A DNA stretch of 64,000 nucleotides from Forficula auricularia (GCA_024734495.1 JALMQS010000816.1:5481171-5545170); one strand, 5' to 3'. Shown: positions 11,860 through 24,176, numbered from the stretch's first letter. Translations and numbers: made by a program. The notes: generated by a model not told the origin, from the sequence alone.

Positions 11860-12290
11860 TGATGAATAAAAACGAGCGCGTCCTCAGCATCCCCTCTTCG
11901 TGGTGACCGCCGACGGCGCCGTAGTCATGTCACCATCCATCAGAGTTCGAAAGGTCCAGTCTTCAGGACATCATGGCAGGGAATTATTGGAAATAGAAAC
12001 ACAGCAATAGACTAGTTTTTACCAACGACGACGACCCTCAAGCTCGCGCTCTTAAACTCCTCTCGCACGCGGCTCTGGCGCGTCGCTCTTCAGATATTTC
12101 ATGAGGCACAACGTAGATGGAAACTTGTCTTAATCATATATGACAGGCACGTAAAGTTCTTATAATCAAACAATAATCCCCGCTGCAGGAGGTATTAATT
12201 ACCACTAGGCACGAGGCAGGCCATACAACACAATGCAAAGAAAGCAGTGACTGTTTAAAGGTGGACTTACTGAATAAGGTGCCCTGTTTG
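11860..12290. other. GC-rich, non-repetitive block
   Basis: A composition island with GTGACCGCCGACGGCGCCGT, ACGACGACGACCCTCAAGCT and GCACGCGGCTCTGGCGCG, followed by AT/GC-balanced sequence with homeodomain-like words (GGTATTAATTACC, TATAATCAAACAAT). No open frame of 60 codons. I favour a conserved regulatory element, but a short exon cannot be excluded. Confidence 0.3.
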
Positions 12291-12547
12291 CGTTTCGAAG
12301 TAGCTTTAACTAATTAACAACCCGTTTGTACTAATCGAATAAGATTTGCATTTAATTATAGGTACAATCGTTGTTTCGAGATTCAACGGATTTAAAATGT
12401 ATAAGGATCAAACAAACAGATTTTATAATTTACCTATTCACAAACTCAGCAGATTTATGTTAACTAAAGCTTTCCGTTCATTTTTATTTTACTACTAACC
12501 GGCACCAGTGAAAATTCACGGATAGATTTTCATAACAAAAATTGATA

Positions 12548-13004
12548 CAGTCGTCACTCGATAATTCGAAATCAAAGGAACTACAAGAAAATGTCTAATT
12601 ATTGAGACTTCGAATTATCAAGAAGTTTGTCTTATCAAGAAGGAAAGAAAAAAATTGAATTTTATTAAGAGTTTTTATGTAATTTTTTTAAAATATGTAT
12701 GAGCTTACATAGCCTCAAGTAAAAAAGTAAAAATAATGAAAAAAGAAAAAAAGAACAAAAAATTACATATGTATTAACATTGCAATAGATAATAATATAC
12801 CTAATTAAAAATATTAAGAATAGTTTTTTGCTAGGAAAATTCGAATTATAAAGAGGGGAAGTGGCCTAGTTCGAATAATAGAACGTTCTCTTCCCCTCTT
12901 GTTACGAAAAGGATTTCGAGTTATAGAGCGTATCAAAATACACAACATTTTTTTGATTAACTGAAGTTAACAGCTGAAGAGTTCGAATTATCGAGAGTCG
13001 ACTG
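12548..13004. mobile_element. pogo/Tigger-like MITE, copy 1
   Basis: Flanked by TA at 12546-12547 and 13005-13006. Ends CAGTCGTCACTCGATAATTCG and CGAATTATCGAGAGTCGACTG are inverted repeats. 'CAGTCGACTCTCGATAATTCGAA' type ends with TA duplication are characteristic of pogo-group Tc1/mariner elements. No transposase remains. A second copy is at 59792-60156. Confidence 0.85.
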
Positions 13005-13489
13005 TATTTCCTATGAAAAATAATTCCTTCCAATTTAAAACTATTACTGTTAATTAAACTTATTTGAAAATAACCATTTACGGTATAATGAATGTATGTA
13101 TGTACATTGAAACATTCAACTTCCTATCTTAGATAATACAATAGATACCTTCTTGGGCATGGTGGTCCAGACATTGGCCCTGTTGACGAAGTACGTCTTA
13201 GGCATATTGTGCAAATACATAACAACATTCTCATTCGATCGGACTATCCTCTATAGTCGTCTAGTGAGTAGTTAACATCATGAGTAGATCCAGCCACCAG
13301 GAACACCCTTTCCTCGAAATTATCCAGCTGACATTATATTTTAATATAAATCCACAAAAATCTAATATAAAATATATTTTAAAATTGTATATAATATTAC
13401 TTTCATTGAAATATTTGTATACTCTTAATTATTTAAATTTATTTTTTTTTAAATAATTGCCTTCTAAAAAAATTTCTGATTACTTATTT

Positions 13490-13904
13490 ATGTTGCAGTA
13501 AAACTCCTTTTTTAAGTAAAAACGTTACTAGTTAAAACGCGTTTCACTGAATACCTTTGCGGCAACTGGAGTTTACTGATGTTGGTTGAGTTTGGTTCAA
13601 AGGTCTAGAATCTTCATTTTTAAACTTCCGCCTCATTTTGGGTGTTTATTTTCAAAATTTTTTAAACGAAAATGTCAGAAATTACTTCCTCTACAACTTT
13701 GCTTCTAATTTTTGACATTTTCATTTAAGAAATTTTGAAAATAAACACCCAAAATGAGGGGGAAGTTCAAAAATGAAGATTCTAGACCTTTGGACCAAAC
13801 TCAACCAACATCAGTAAACTCTAGTTTCCACCAAGGTATTCAGTGAAACGCGTTTTAACTAGTAAAAACCCATTCTTACTAAAAACTGGTTTTTATTGCA
13901 ACAT
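13490..13904. mobile_element. Foldback MITE, family A, copy 2
   Basis: Same structure and length (415 bp) as 1351-1762, with ends ATGTTGCAGTAAAAC and GTTTTTATTGCAACAT and the inner arm word AAAATGAGG flanking the centre near 13700. Confidence 0.8.
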
Positions 13905-14021
13905 CTATACAAGGAATGCATCTAGAGATAAAATAAAATTCTGAATGATTAGAATTTTGACATTTCATTGGTAAACTTTAAGAAAAGCAAAAAAAAATTT
14001 CAAAAAATTATTACCCTAAAC

Positions 14022-14925
14022 CAGTGTTTCTCAATCTGTATACCACTAGAGATTGTCAAGTGTACCGCGAGGGTTTTTGAGAAATAGTTAAAATTGCATG
14101 GGCTTATAACTTTGAAATAATATTTGTAATTATTTCAATGTTTACTAAAAAAATCTTTTTTTTTCGTTTATTTGATATTATTTTTTTCTTAATTCTAAAT
14201 GACGTTGATTCAAATTGGCTTTTTCTTAAAATCAAAAGATTTGTGAAATAAGTAAGTCTTTAAATTTCTTTAATTTGAATGCATTGGTGTGAACTAATTG
14301 TTATAATATACTGTGTGAGGGCGCCAATTGTTATAATTTGGTTAGGGGTTGGTAATAATTATACCAAGATGTATTATTTAATATAAGGTTTATTGAGAAT
14401 AAGTACAGAGGGAGGGTAGTCAGATATGTGACAGGCTTCTCGATCGTAAGTCATCCGCCCTGATTATCAGAGACTCATCGCTTAAGTAGAATTATAATCA
14501 GGTCAAGCTTTGCAATTTCAGCAATTACATAAAGCCTACTGCTTCAACGTAGACTTATGTAACATGTCGAAAATGCATATCACAACATAATTAAAAAATG
14601 TTTTATTCATTTTGCCATACATATTCAATAAAATCTGTGCCTTACAAACATAAGATAGGAAGTTTAAAGATGGCTACATATCGAATTCACATTCATCGGT
14701 TTAGCCATCCAAGTGGTCAATTTTATCGCTAGGGATTTTGGAAGCTCGTTTTGATTTAATTAGTTCAAGAAAACAGGCTCAGTCCTTTCAGTGAAATAAT
14801 TTTGAAAATAAATATATCTTTTTTTTTGTATCATACAACTTTTACATTTTTTATATTCAGGTGTGCCGCAATTGATTCCAGATATTTTTAGTGTACTGTC
14901 AAACAAAAAAGGTTGAGAAACACTG
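14022..14925. mobile_element. hAT-type element, 904 bp, with perfect 8-bp TSD
   Basis: Ends CAGTGTTTCTCAATC and GGTTGAGAAACACTG are inverted repeats, flanked by CCCTAAAC at 14014-14021 and 14926-14933. Subterminal blocks (GTGTACCGCGAGGGTTTTTG and GGTGTGCCGCAATTGATTCC) recur in the fragments at 37965-38160 and 40803-40853. No transposase frame. Confidence 0.92.
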
Positions 14926-15400
14926 CCCTAAACCTATTAACTCAAATGAAAATCTAATATAAAATATATCTTTTCATATTTTATTTAAAATTCTTATTAT
15001 TCGAAAAATGTTAAATTAATATTATATATTATATATAGCTACCAACATGGGGGTACCCAGGTATGGTCATCGGGGCAGCTGCTTTGAATTGATAACTATT
15101 TTGAAAGTAGCCGGGCCCATCAGAAGACAAGCAAAGTATTTCATGTCTAGGATTAAGCGTTGATATATTCATTTAAAGTCGATTCAATTCTAGTCGTGTT
15201 GCTTGCATCTGGGTTTAAATGAGTAGTTCTAAAGGGATTAGTGGGAGGTTCGGAGTTCACTAGAAAAGCAAAGACAATAAAAACCCTTAATGGCGTAATG
15301 GGCCTTGCTATTGAGGCATAAGTTTGCTATTTCTTTATTCTATATCTATAAAAGATTAATTTTTTCACCTTTTTATTTTTTATTTTTTTTGTTTATATTA

Positions 15401-15451
15401 AAAACATTTGGAATAAAATTGAAATTTCACTTTTCTGTTATAACCATTTTA
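15401..15451 (+). repeat. 50-bp direct repeat with 16637-16687
   Basis: AAAACATTTGGAATAAAATT and the following ~30 bp (to ATAACCATTTTA) recur at 16637-16687 with one or two changes. The cause of this 1.2-kb spaced duplication is unclear. Confidence 0.7.
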
Positions 15452-15477
15452 ACGTAAAATTTTATATGATTTTTACA

Positions 15478-15761
15478 TCATCATCATCATCATTGAGTAT
15501 ACAGTCCTAAGACTGGTTTGATGCAACAATCCGTCTCCACTCGACTCTGTCCCCCGCCAGCTGTTTGACCTCTCTAAATGTCTGGCATCCCATATCCCCA
15601 ATTATTTGGTTGAAATATTCTAATCTGGATCTTCCCCTTCCCCTTTTCTTTCCCACCTCCCCCTCCAAGATATCCCTAAGCAGTCCCCCATGTCTCAGTG
15701 TGTGCCCCATCATCTGACCTCTTCTCTTCTTCAGACTCTTCCACAAGGTTCTTCTTTCTCC
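15478..15761 (-). mobile_element. 5'-truncated LINE insertion with 10-bp TSD
   Basis: A 284-bp insert on the minus strand ends in a (ATG)n tail (CATCATCATCATCAT on the plus strand at 15478). It is flanked by the perfect duplication GATTTTTACA at 15468-15477 and 15762-15771. Tailed, 5'-truncated insertions with target-site duplications of about 10 bp result from target-primed reverse transcription. Confidence 0.92.
15507..15746 (-). pseudogene. C-terminal fragment of LINE reverse-transcriptase polyprotein
   Basis: The 79-codon frame is the C-terminal tail of a non-LTR retrotransposon ORF2 of the kind often annotated as endonuclease-reverse transcriptase in insects. Recognisable pieces are RRGQMMGHTLRH, KKRGRGRSRLEYF and DRVEWRRIVASNQS, the typical 'GH.LRH...GKRGRGRPR..W...R..W..' ending. 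The frame closes just before the (ATG)n tail. The endonuclease and polymerase domains are absent because of 5' truncation, so it is a dead copy. The first Met is not a real start. Confidence 0.85.
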
Positions 15762-16200
15762 GATTTTTACAAATTTTATAGAATTTTCTAAGATATTTAA
15801 TATATTTTTATAAAATGTTGCTTTCGAAAAAATGAATGAACTTTTTGAAAAAGTTTTTGAAATTTTATAATATTTACAAACTGAATAAAGTTTTTTCCCT
15901 AGGTAAATAATCCAAATTTTCAGTAATTTGATAAAATTCTATTAAATTTCGTGAAATTTCTTAAAACTGCATCAAATAAGTTAATTAATTTTCTTTAGCA
16001 AAATATAAAATTTTATAAAAATCTATCAAATTTTATAAAATTTCATAAAATGTGTTAGAATAATAAAACAATATCTTGAAACACAACAGCAGAAAATTTT
16101 TCATAGAAATTCGACGCTTATTTATATTTTAAAAGAGAAAGAATTCAATCAATCTTTTTCAGACAAATTCTAAGATTTTAGTAGAAATATTATTAAATTG

Positions 16201-16300
16201 CGATATCAGAGGGGATTCATCCCCTCAGGAGTCGAACCTGAGAACTAACATGCTATCCGGGCAGTCAGCTCACTCATCTTGGTTAATCTGAACCCGAGCT
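16201..16300 (-). mobile_element. Possible tRNA-derived SINE head
   Basis: On the minus strand, GGTTCGACTCC (16228-16238) matches the RNA polymerase III B box, and GTGAGCTGACTGCCCGG upstream is a weak A-box candidate at suitable distance. A self-complementary GAGGGGATTCATCCCCTC lies beside it. It does not fold into an obvious complete tRNA and no tail or TSD was found. Confidence 0.4.
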
Positions 16301-16374
16301 GATTTTTTGAAAAACTTCCAACTATTTCCAAAAAAAGATGCTCAAAACTTTAGTTTTAAGCTTATTTATATATT

Positions 16375-16620
16375 TTTTTCTACACATCCGTAACAGCCGT
16401 GTTTCGGCCGAGCTGAGGTCTTGTATAAATATTATAGCGCGTTCGGCCGAGGTTCAACCTGGGTGCGGGATTTTGGATTTTTTGTTAAATGTCACAGACC
16501 CAGTGCGTTCTGAGTTCGGTCTATCAAGACCACAATTTATTTTTTAATTTTTGTCACAGCCTCAGTTCAGCCGTTCTTCGGCCCTCTAAAAGCCGTGCTA
16601 CAGCCCTGGTTCAGCCAATT
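16375..16620. other. Region of scattered TCAGCC/GGCCGA words
   Basis: A higher-GC stretch where CGGCCGAG, GTCACAGCC, GTTCAGCC, TTCGGCC and TCACAGAC recur irregularly in both orientations, with T-runs between. Looks like a decayed minisatellite. Overlapping open frames (16338-16547, 16489-16743) have no recognisable similarity. Confidence 0.3.
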
Positions 16621-16852
16621 CTCATTTTTACTCGGGAAAACGTTTGGAATAAAATTGAAATTTCACTTTTCTGTTATAACCATTTTATCAGATTTAGTGG
16701 AATTGAATTTAAATTATTCAACTTATTTATAAGTTACATATGATTTAAAATTCTAATATTTTCAAACAATTTTCTTACTTTGTTATTGATTCACTTGTTT
16801 CAGCCGAATAATATTTATAAATCTTTTGAACCTAAATTTGGATTTATTATAG

Positions 16853-17062
16853 ATGGATTTATTCACAGACTCGCCCTCTCGAATCGCGATATACCTTTGC
16901 CAACTGTATCAAGACATCAATCACGATCAAGATAACGGCCTGGGCTTAGACCCTATTTCTATACAAAAGAGCTGGAGTCATCTTAATGTACCATGTTCTA
17001 CATCGCTATTGCATAATGCAACCAAGTTGGTGCGCAAAGGTTCGCCGTTTCACATAACATAG
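16853..17062 (+). other. Unassigned 69-codon open frame in balanced DNA
   Basis: The frame begins MDLFTDSPSRIAIYLCQLYQ and lies in a non-repetitive, less AT-rich stretch extending to about 17400. I do not recognise it. No acceptor, donor or poly(A) context is compelling. It may be chance, or a small exon. Confidence 0.15.
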
Positions 17063-17399
17063 CCAGAGATCTCGGTCGTAAATTATTGATAGATTGCTAA
17101 ATACTTGAACGATATCAGATCAGATCCCAAGGAAAAGGCTAAAGCCAATATGCAAGGGAGAGAGAATTCTGGTTGCCTATTCTCTCTATCAGGATATGGC
17201 CGAGCAGAGTCCTTCTTAGATTGTACTTATGATAAAACTTACCTATATAATTAACCCTCGTGGGATGACCTTACAGCTGGATATTTTGTTGATCGGCTTG
17301 GACGAGTTGACGGAGCAAACGATGGGAAAGGTCATTAGGTTTAGCACGAAGCGAATTATACTTGTTTGACGACTAGAGTTGTAGTGTTTAATCAATTAT

Positions 17400-18490
17400 T
17401 AATGCATATGGATTTATACATTTCCAAATTATTCTAAAATTTCAACGCAATCTTCAGTAGAGGAAGATTATGAATTCTTAAAGAGTAAATGTTATAAAAA
17501 ATTACAGATTAAAATTTTATTAAACTAGGCATGTGTTCCAAAATCTATAATTCCCCCAAAGTGACTCTTAATAGCCCTCGCGATCATATTGGGAAGATCT
17601 GACCCATTTCATTCGCCAATACGTTTATTCTACCCCACTCCCCCTCTTCCTTGACTCTTACAATCTTCAATTCTTCAGATACAGACAAAATTATTGGACT
17701 AATAGAAATGTGAAATTTAATATTTTAGTTAAAGAAAGCGCGTATACCAGGGGTAGGCTAAGTGGGCCTGAAAAATTCTGGATATCTACCTGATAAAGAC
17801 AATTAGAGTCTTTTTACAAAAAAGTGTTTTGGCGGAATACAGTATGTCTGTGAATACCGACGGGTGAACCGCGACCTAATATAGTGTACACCTACTTCCA
17901 ATTCCACTTTCATTTCCAAGTAGAAGACAATAGATGAAGGGGCATTATCTAATGAATTCAAAAAAATTCCACATAATTCCAAAGACGTTTACACATAATT
18001 TCAATCGCGGGTCACCCCTCGGTTAATACCATCTTTTACATTATTCAAAGATTAAAATTGGAAAATTTTATAGTACTTGCTCAACTCACCAAATTTTGGT
18101 CAATTTGAAATTTTTCATTTAATTTTAACGATTTAACTTAGAAAGTTGAAACTTGCTACAGTGTTATTTCACTTCTTTAGCTATGCTCATATAACGATTC
18201 AATATCTTTCTGATTTTCTCCTTTTTTCATTCGGAAGTTTTGTAACTAGAAGCCCAAAACCCAATTAATCATCCATAAATTAAACTAAAACTTTTCGGAC
18301 CCGTCACAAATTTTCTATCATCTTCTGATCTCTAGTTATCATGTTCTCAAACAATAATTGAAAATTTTCAGCTTTCAACATCCGGAGGAGTGAAACTGTT
18401 TCCAAAGGGAAAATGGCTTTAAAAATTGGATAAATCCCCAAAATTTTACAGACTGTTTGGCATTTATTTAAAAAGTTTACTTTTTCCTTC
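17400..18490. other. Unique DNA, nothing recognised
   Basis: AT-rich with a CAGGGGTAGGCTAAGTGGG-like hAT-type end at about 17748 but no partner end. Nothing else supported. Confidence 0.4.
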
Positions 18491-18494
18491 AATT

Positions 18495-19123
18495 ACACTA
18501 CTAAACAAAAATTTCTCCCCTTAAACCTAACAATGGATTCCAGTAGAATTTTATACGCTGATTATCATGCAATTTCCCGATTTTTACAGCACGTCAGAGT
18601 TTTGAGATATTATCGGTCAAAATGACGAAAAAGGCCATTTTGACCTATTTTCGAGTCCCATTAAATATTAAACAGCAATATTTGATATCAAAATATTTTG
18701 TTGACGTAATAGAAAACAGATTCATCTGATTTTCAAATTACCACTTGTTTTCAGATCAATTAGAACTCGAGTTATGACTAAAAAACTAAAACTACGTGAT
18801 TATAAAGGGTAATAAACATAGATAAAAACATAAGGTATTAGTTTTTTAGTTATATCTCGAGTTTGATTTGGGCTAAAAACAAGTGGTAATTTGAAAATCA
18901 AAGGGGAAGCTGTATTACGTCAAGAAAATATTTTAATTTCAAATAATGGTGTTTAATATTTAATTCGACTCGAATATAGGTCAAAATGGCTCTTTTCTTC
19001 ATTTTGACCGATAATATCTCAAAACTCTGACGTGTTTTAAAAAACCGGGAAATTGCATGATAATCAGCGTATAAAACTCTACTGGAATCCATTGTTAGGT
19101 TTACGGGGAGATATTTTTGTTTA
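18495..19123. mobile_element. Foldback element, family D, copy 1
   Basis: A 0.63-kb inverted repeat centred near 18820. The outer left end reads ACACTACTAAACAAAAATTT, and the right arm ends in GGGGAGATATTTTTGTTTA, so the last few TIR bases are lost on the right. Arms share CGCTGATTATCATGC, TTTTGAGATATTATCGGTCA and AAATTACCACTTGTTTT or their complements. The intact second copy is at 58497-59339. Confidence 0.85.
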
Positions 19124-19166
19124 ATTTTTGTTGAGCGGTGTTATTGGTAGGTATTATATATTAAAA

Positions 19167-19464
19167 TCACAAAGAGAAACAACGAGGTTGTCCTCTGCTT
19201 GATGCAAACAAACATACACACATATATATCGAGATGATATATCTGTATATATATTATTTATTTGTTTGAGACTATAGTTTCGAAGACTTGGTCTTCATCA
19301 TCAGTCTTCGAAACTATAGTCTCAAACAAACAAATAATATATATACAGATATATCATCTCGATATATATTTGTGTATGTTTATTTGCATCAAGCAGAGGA
19401 CAACCTCTTTGTTTCTCTTTGTGAATCAACAACTCTGCTACTCTCGGCAAAACAAAAACTTTTC
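19167..19464. mobile_element. Foldback MITE, family B, longer copy
   Basis: Arms share GGTTGTCCTCTGCTTGATGC and ATCTCGATATATAT with 4061-4235. The centre (19265-19328) is another hairpin, GTTTGAGACTATAGTTTCGA and its complement around GACTTGGTC. On the minus strand that core reads CTGATGATGAAGACCAAGTC then TTCGAAAC, discussed as hammerhead-like. The plus-strand frames at 19262-19485 lie in the palindrome. Confidence 0.8.
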
Positions 19465-20748
19465 AATTATATATTAAAATATTGAAAAATTAATTAAAAT
19501 TATCTCAAACTGGGAGAGTCTAAATAAAGTCACTTTGATTTTGATCTCAATTACTAGGTGCTTGTAATAGTGATATCATTAGGAGGGCGGTGTCCTGGCA
19601 GGAAGGAGTGTCCCGTGCTATTTCTTCGCCCAACTTAATGGATGCCCCTCTTGGACCTTTTCGTGGTAGACGGGAATAATCCGTTGTTTGCTTCAATATA
19701 GATGTCCGAGAGCTGGGACGAGAACAAAGGTGAAACCCTTTCTTAAGACGTTACAAGCTGCCACACAACGATTCATTGTGCCCTGGACTTATTGAATATA
19801 ATTGGTAGACATAGGGCATGTATTCCTGGATGACAGTCCATTCAGAAATCACACACCACGAAAGATCTCGATCTCTATAAGGATATACTTGCCAATGCTT
19901 GAGTGATTGACTTATATACATTTTCTTTTGTAACAATGCATTGTTTCTGACCAGGTGTTTTGCATTTAAAATTACACAATGAAAAATAGGAATAATACTT
20001 TATTCAAATACAAATCAGTCAATTGACTTAAAATTTATGAGATATTTTTTAAGTTGAAAGGATTATTTTAAAAAAATAAATAATTTTCTATTCAAGGTAA
20101 TATAACGAATGTATATTGATTTGTAGAAAGATTAATAATTTATCTCTGTCAGGTATGTATCTACAAGCATGTTTTTTCCTAAAATGTCGCCATTAAATAA
20201 AAAATTAATTAAAAAAAAAACAAAATGGTTTTTCATAATCATCAAACTAATTTTTTAAATATCTAACTTTAAAATAATAGTAAAATCATCAAAAGATTTT
20301 TATTATAGTATGTAAATAAGCTTTGGAAATTATGGTTATATTTATTTACTTCTGAATTCTTGTTCAATGAAATCTCTAAAACCCATTAAACTAGCATGGA
20401 TAAAATAAAATAAAAATAAATCCAAAACAGACTGGCTATTTTTCTAATTCTACTTTTTATATTAGTTAATACATACCTGTAATCAATGATGTTTAAAGAT
20501 GAAATTTATTCATACATTTTTTGAAAGGAATATAGGTGGTATGTTTATATCCGAATTACGATATAATATATAGAGGGAAATGTGGTAAAATGGCTCCCAA
20601 ATGTTAATTTTTACATGATAAAAATTAATTTACTAGTATTTTGATAATCTCTTTATGGCATTGACAATCTGCTTCAGCCCATTCATTAACTGCTTATAAT
20701 TATTAATTTTTTGCAATTCAGCCAAATTTCACCATTTTCAGACATCAG
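19465..20748. other. Mostly unique DNA
   Basis: A less AT-rich piece at about 19555-19960 without recognisable coding, then AT-rich sequence. No repeats noticed. Confidence 0.4.
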
Positions 20749-21150
20749 AGAAAAAAATAATTTTTAAGAAAAAAATAAAACCGACTTCAAAAAATTAAAT
20801 GCAACAAATAAAATACATTAAAAGGTATAAAATAATTATTATCTTATTTAGTTACAACTAAACTACGAAATATTAACATAAAATTACTTTTTTAAGTCGG
20901 TGCCAAACAAACTATACCTATAAGCGAGCGTACCAACCAAACGTACTAAGTAAGATCCGTCGAGTGCGATTCATAAAAGGTACCTGTTTGGCACCGACTT
21001 AAAAAAGTAATTTCATGTTAATATTTCGTAGTTTAGTTGTAACTAAATAAGATAATAATTATTTTATACCTTTTAGTGTATTTTATTTGTTGCATTTAAT
21101 TTTTTGAAGTCGGTTTTATTTTTTTCTTAAAAATTATTTTTATTTTTCTC
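20749..21150. mobile_element. Foldback MITE, family E, 400 bp
   Basis: Arms run inward from GAGAAAAA..AATAATTTTTAAG through AATAAAACCGACTTC and TTTAGTTACAACTAAAC to AAAAAAGTCGGTGCCAAAC. The unpaired centre is about 20915-20980. AAGTCGGT appears twice per arm. The 79-codon minus frame at 21096-21335 overlaps its edge and is not a gene. Confidence 0.85.
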
Positions 21151-21589
21151 TTTTTAGTGATGTTATTAATAGTGATCATATCATCAGAACTTGACCAAAT
21201 TAATATGCCACCATCCCTAAGATAGCCTCTTTCCAATAAAAAAAGAATCATCGAAATCGGTTCATAAACAAAGAAGTTAGTCCTGAACAAACCTAACAAA
21301 AAAGGTCTAATACCTATTAAAAAAAATGCGACCAATCGGAAGGTAGACTGGACTGGACTGAACCCAATGCATAAATTTTTTTCAAAATATGAGGTAGCAT
21401 AGGCACAAAAAAAGTCGGTTAAAAAAAGATCTTTGCAAAGATCCAGATTTTAATAAAACAGAGAGGGGCACATTATATATATTATATTATTACCTGTGAA
21501 GTGTCGACAACAAAAAGTATTAACAAAAGTAGAATATATTTTTTCTTGAAAATTTTGAAAAAGAATTGATATACTTTATACGCAGTTGC

Positions 21590-22140
21590 CAGAGACGTAA
21601 CTAGCCCCAGATTAACAGCTAGGCAAATTAGGTAATTACCTAGTGCCAGTAAATGACTAAGGCCTATAAATCAGAAATACACCATTAAATTAATTATTTT
21701 GAAATTTTGTGATAACCAGAATTAATGCATTGCATATTTATTGAACGAAATACTATAATAGCAACATTTACAAATTTGAATATTATTTTAAAAACATATC
21801 TAACTATGCCTATAAACAATCCTGGTGAAGAGAGGACATTTTCAGTTCTCAAAAGAGTAAAAAATTATTTGGGGAGTACTTTAGGACAACAAAAATTAAA
21901 TAATTTTTCTATAGGTATTGTATATTGATAATTTTGCTATAAACAATTTTCTAAATTGCACAGTTTTTTTTCTATTTTTCGATTATTTTTTATTGTTTCG
22001 ATTTCTTATAATTCAATATGGTATCTATTTATTTACATTTTTAACTTTCTTAAGTTAAAAAAATAATACTAATAATGGAGGGGAGGCTGAACGTAACGTT
22101 TTGCCTAGGTCCCCATATTTCACAAATCCGGAACTGCTTA
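21590..22140 (+). mobile_element. Decayed autonomous-type hAT element, 3' part
   Basis: Encloses the transposase remnant at 21725-21928. Candidate right end TTTGCCTAGGTCCCCATATT..GGAACTG resembles hAT ends, and CCAGAGACGTAACTAGCCCC at the left may be a terminus. No convincing 8-bp duplication was found, so limits are approximate. Confidence 0.5.
21725..21928 (+). pseudogene. hAT transposase C-terminal dimerisation fragment
   Basis: Residues about 28-67 of this 67-codon frame contain the hAT family C-terminal dimerisation block. NNPGEERTFSVLKRVKNYLG and the following STLGQQKLNN match the family pattern 'ERSFS.LKRIKTYLRSTMGQERL' typical of ZMYM1/P52rIPK-like hAT transposases. In the intact enzyme this region supports multimerisation next to the RNase H-like catalytic core. 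The catalytic core and BED zinc finger are absent and upstream sequence is AT-rich and broken, so this is a molecular fossil. The frame ends naturally at TGA 21926-21928. Confidence 0.85.
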
Positions 22141-23930
22141 TAACTTATAACATATTTCTATGAATAAAAACAACTAAAATTTCTCACCAGCAAAAAAGCT
22201 CGTCGAGTTTAAAAAATGACAAAGAGTTAACAACAGAGCTTCCATTCTCGTTAATATTTTTGAGAAAAGTGACTGACTTACGTTAATATACAAATCATTG
22301 ATGGTCCATGCTTAATTAATTCAAGATAAGGAGGGGGCGGTAACAGCAGGCCCCACATTGCGATCTTATTTTTAGAAGACTTTTATAAATTGTTGCAAAA
22401 ATTCTTTGATAACTTATTTATTTGTTGAAACTTTTAAAGTCAGCTTGATTTTTCTGGGGTTTGGTGAAATTGAAAATTTAATTAAAATTTTTGTACCTAT
22501 AATGACTTTATTCAAAATTTAAATTCGAGAAAATATTTACTACGATCAAATTGGTCCATTCGAATAAAGTTCAAAAAAATTTAGAAAAACAGTAACAAGT
22601 GCAAAAAAGTAAAAGAATTTTGGGATAAATAATAACGATTAAAAACATATCCGACCTTGACATTCCTTTAGATATAGATACTAACATTATTGGCATTGGG
22701 GCCGGAATTTAATTTAAAATATCTGAATAAAAAATTATTACCAATAAAAAATCTTATAAGTTAATTTTAAAAAGCCACTAACTATCTTGATATTCATACA
22801 AAAATATATTTTATAAGTTTTACCTCGATATATACATTTCGGGTTATATACAACCCATCTTCAGGAGATACAAAAAGTAACTTACCATTTAATTAACACA
22901 TATTTAGGTAAAATGTTTCACCTAGAAACGTCACCAATTTCATTAAAAATTAAATAAATTAATGTAGTTTGTAGTAATTTTATAGTTACAGTTCATCCCC
23001 ATGAAAGAAACTGAGTACTAGTTCCGTTAATTTTGTGTGATTAGTTACAGTTACAAGTTACAAGTTCCAAAAAGAAATGAATTCAATTAGTTGCAGTTCT
23101 TGTTCAGTTACTGCTCAGTCCTGGACGGAAAAACAAGGGCAGAAACAGAATTCCAGTCTCTAGAAGTCATTAAAACCTGTTGGTGAATCCATATGTTCGA
23201 TTTGTATATAATTTGCCAGCTTAGTATAATTACAAGATAAATTATTATATCAAATACCTTTTTTTAGTCTGACATTTGGCTGCACTCGCTTTACTAGTGT
23301 CATTTTGTCTTCAAGTTTTGTTTAATAAAATTGCTAAGCATCATTAAGTAATAGGAGTAAAAAAATATGTCCAAATTGAACCTTTAGACATTATTTAAGA
23401 TTTACGTAGTTTTATATTATTTTTTAACTTAAGCTAAAAATTACTGTCTTTTTTATTTATTTACTTATTTTTTAGTTTATAATAAAACAAATTATTCCTT
23501 ATTTCAATCAAACTAGCTTTAAATATCCCTGCATTTTGTGTATATCAAGAATAAAATGAGTATTTCTCAAGAGTACAATCTTCTATGTGCCTCTGACTTT
23601 AGATTATAGGAGTTTGCCAAGTCGACCTATGAAATGTATCGAATTTGGAACAGAACGACTTTTGAATACAATTTCTCATGACTGACGAAACTCAAGTGGG
23701 TCAAAGATAACTATAATAATATACGAATACAATAATATAATAATATTCTGCTCATGCTTATTTCTCCAACTTCAACCAAGTTATCGAATATTAATTATAC
23801 TTTATAGTTCTATTACGACTATATTTTACTCAAATAATTATTTATTTATTTGAATTAGAATTGCATAATTTAGATTACATGAATAACTATATACTCACTA
23901 ATAATATAACATAATAAAGTTCTGTCTGCC
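22140..23930. other. AT-rich unique DNA with an AGTTAC-rich patch
   Basis: Mostly unremarkable. At about 22980-23120 AGTTAC, AAGTTCC and AGTTGCAGTT words recur irregularly. At 22838-22877 a CTGAAGA..GAAA hairpin motif lies on the minus strand, described in findings. Confidence 0.4.
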
Positions 23931-23980
23931 CAAGGGCGGATCCAGCTTTCAAATCAGGGGGGGGGGTCATATAGTCGAGG
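23931..23980 (+). mobile_element. Left end of a 'GGCGGATCC' hAT-like element
   Basis: CAAGGGCGGATCCAGC followed by a G-run (AATCAGGGGGGGGGG) matches the left end of the complete element at 33101-33371. No right end identified. Confidence 0.5.
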
Positions 23981-24176
23981 CCTAGTCAGGACATGCTTCT
24001 TCAATTCGACTATAATAATGAAAAAATCTTTCGCCATTGGTTTACAATGGTGACCAGGTCACCCTATCCGAATACGAAACCAGTATACAAAATTTTGAGC
24101 CTAATTCTCGTCGAGTGGTTGCAGAGGTATAAGATGCGTTCACTATTTTAACATTTACTAGCTTAATTTAGACTAA

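Noticed and set aside
17745..17830. hAT element at CAGGGGTAGGCTAAGTGGG
   Set aside because: Only one end-like motif, without a matching inverted end or duplication.
22980..23120. AGTTAC-rich patch as a minisatellite
   Set aside because: Spacing is irregular and no unit length holds for more than two copies.
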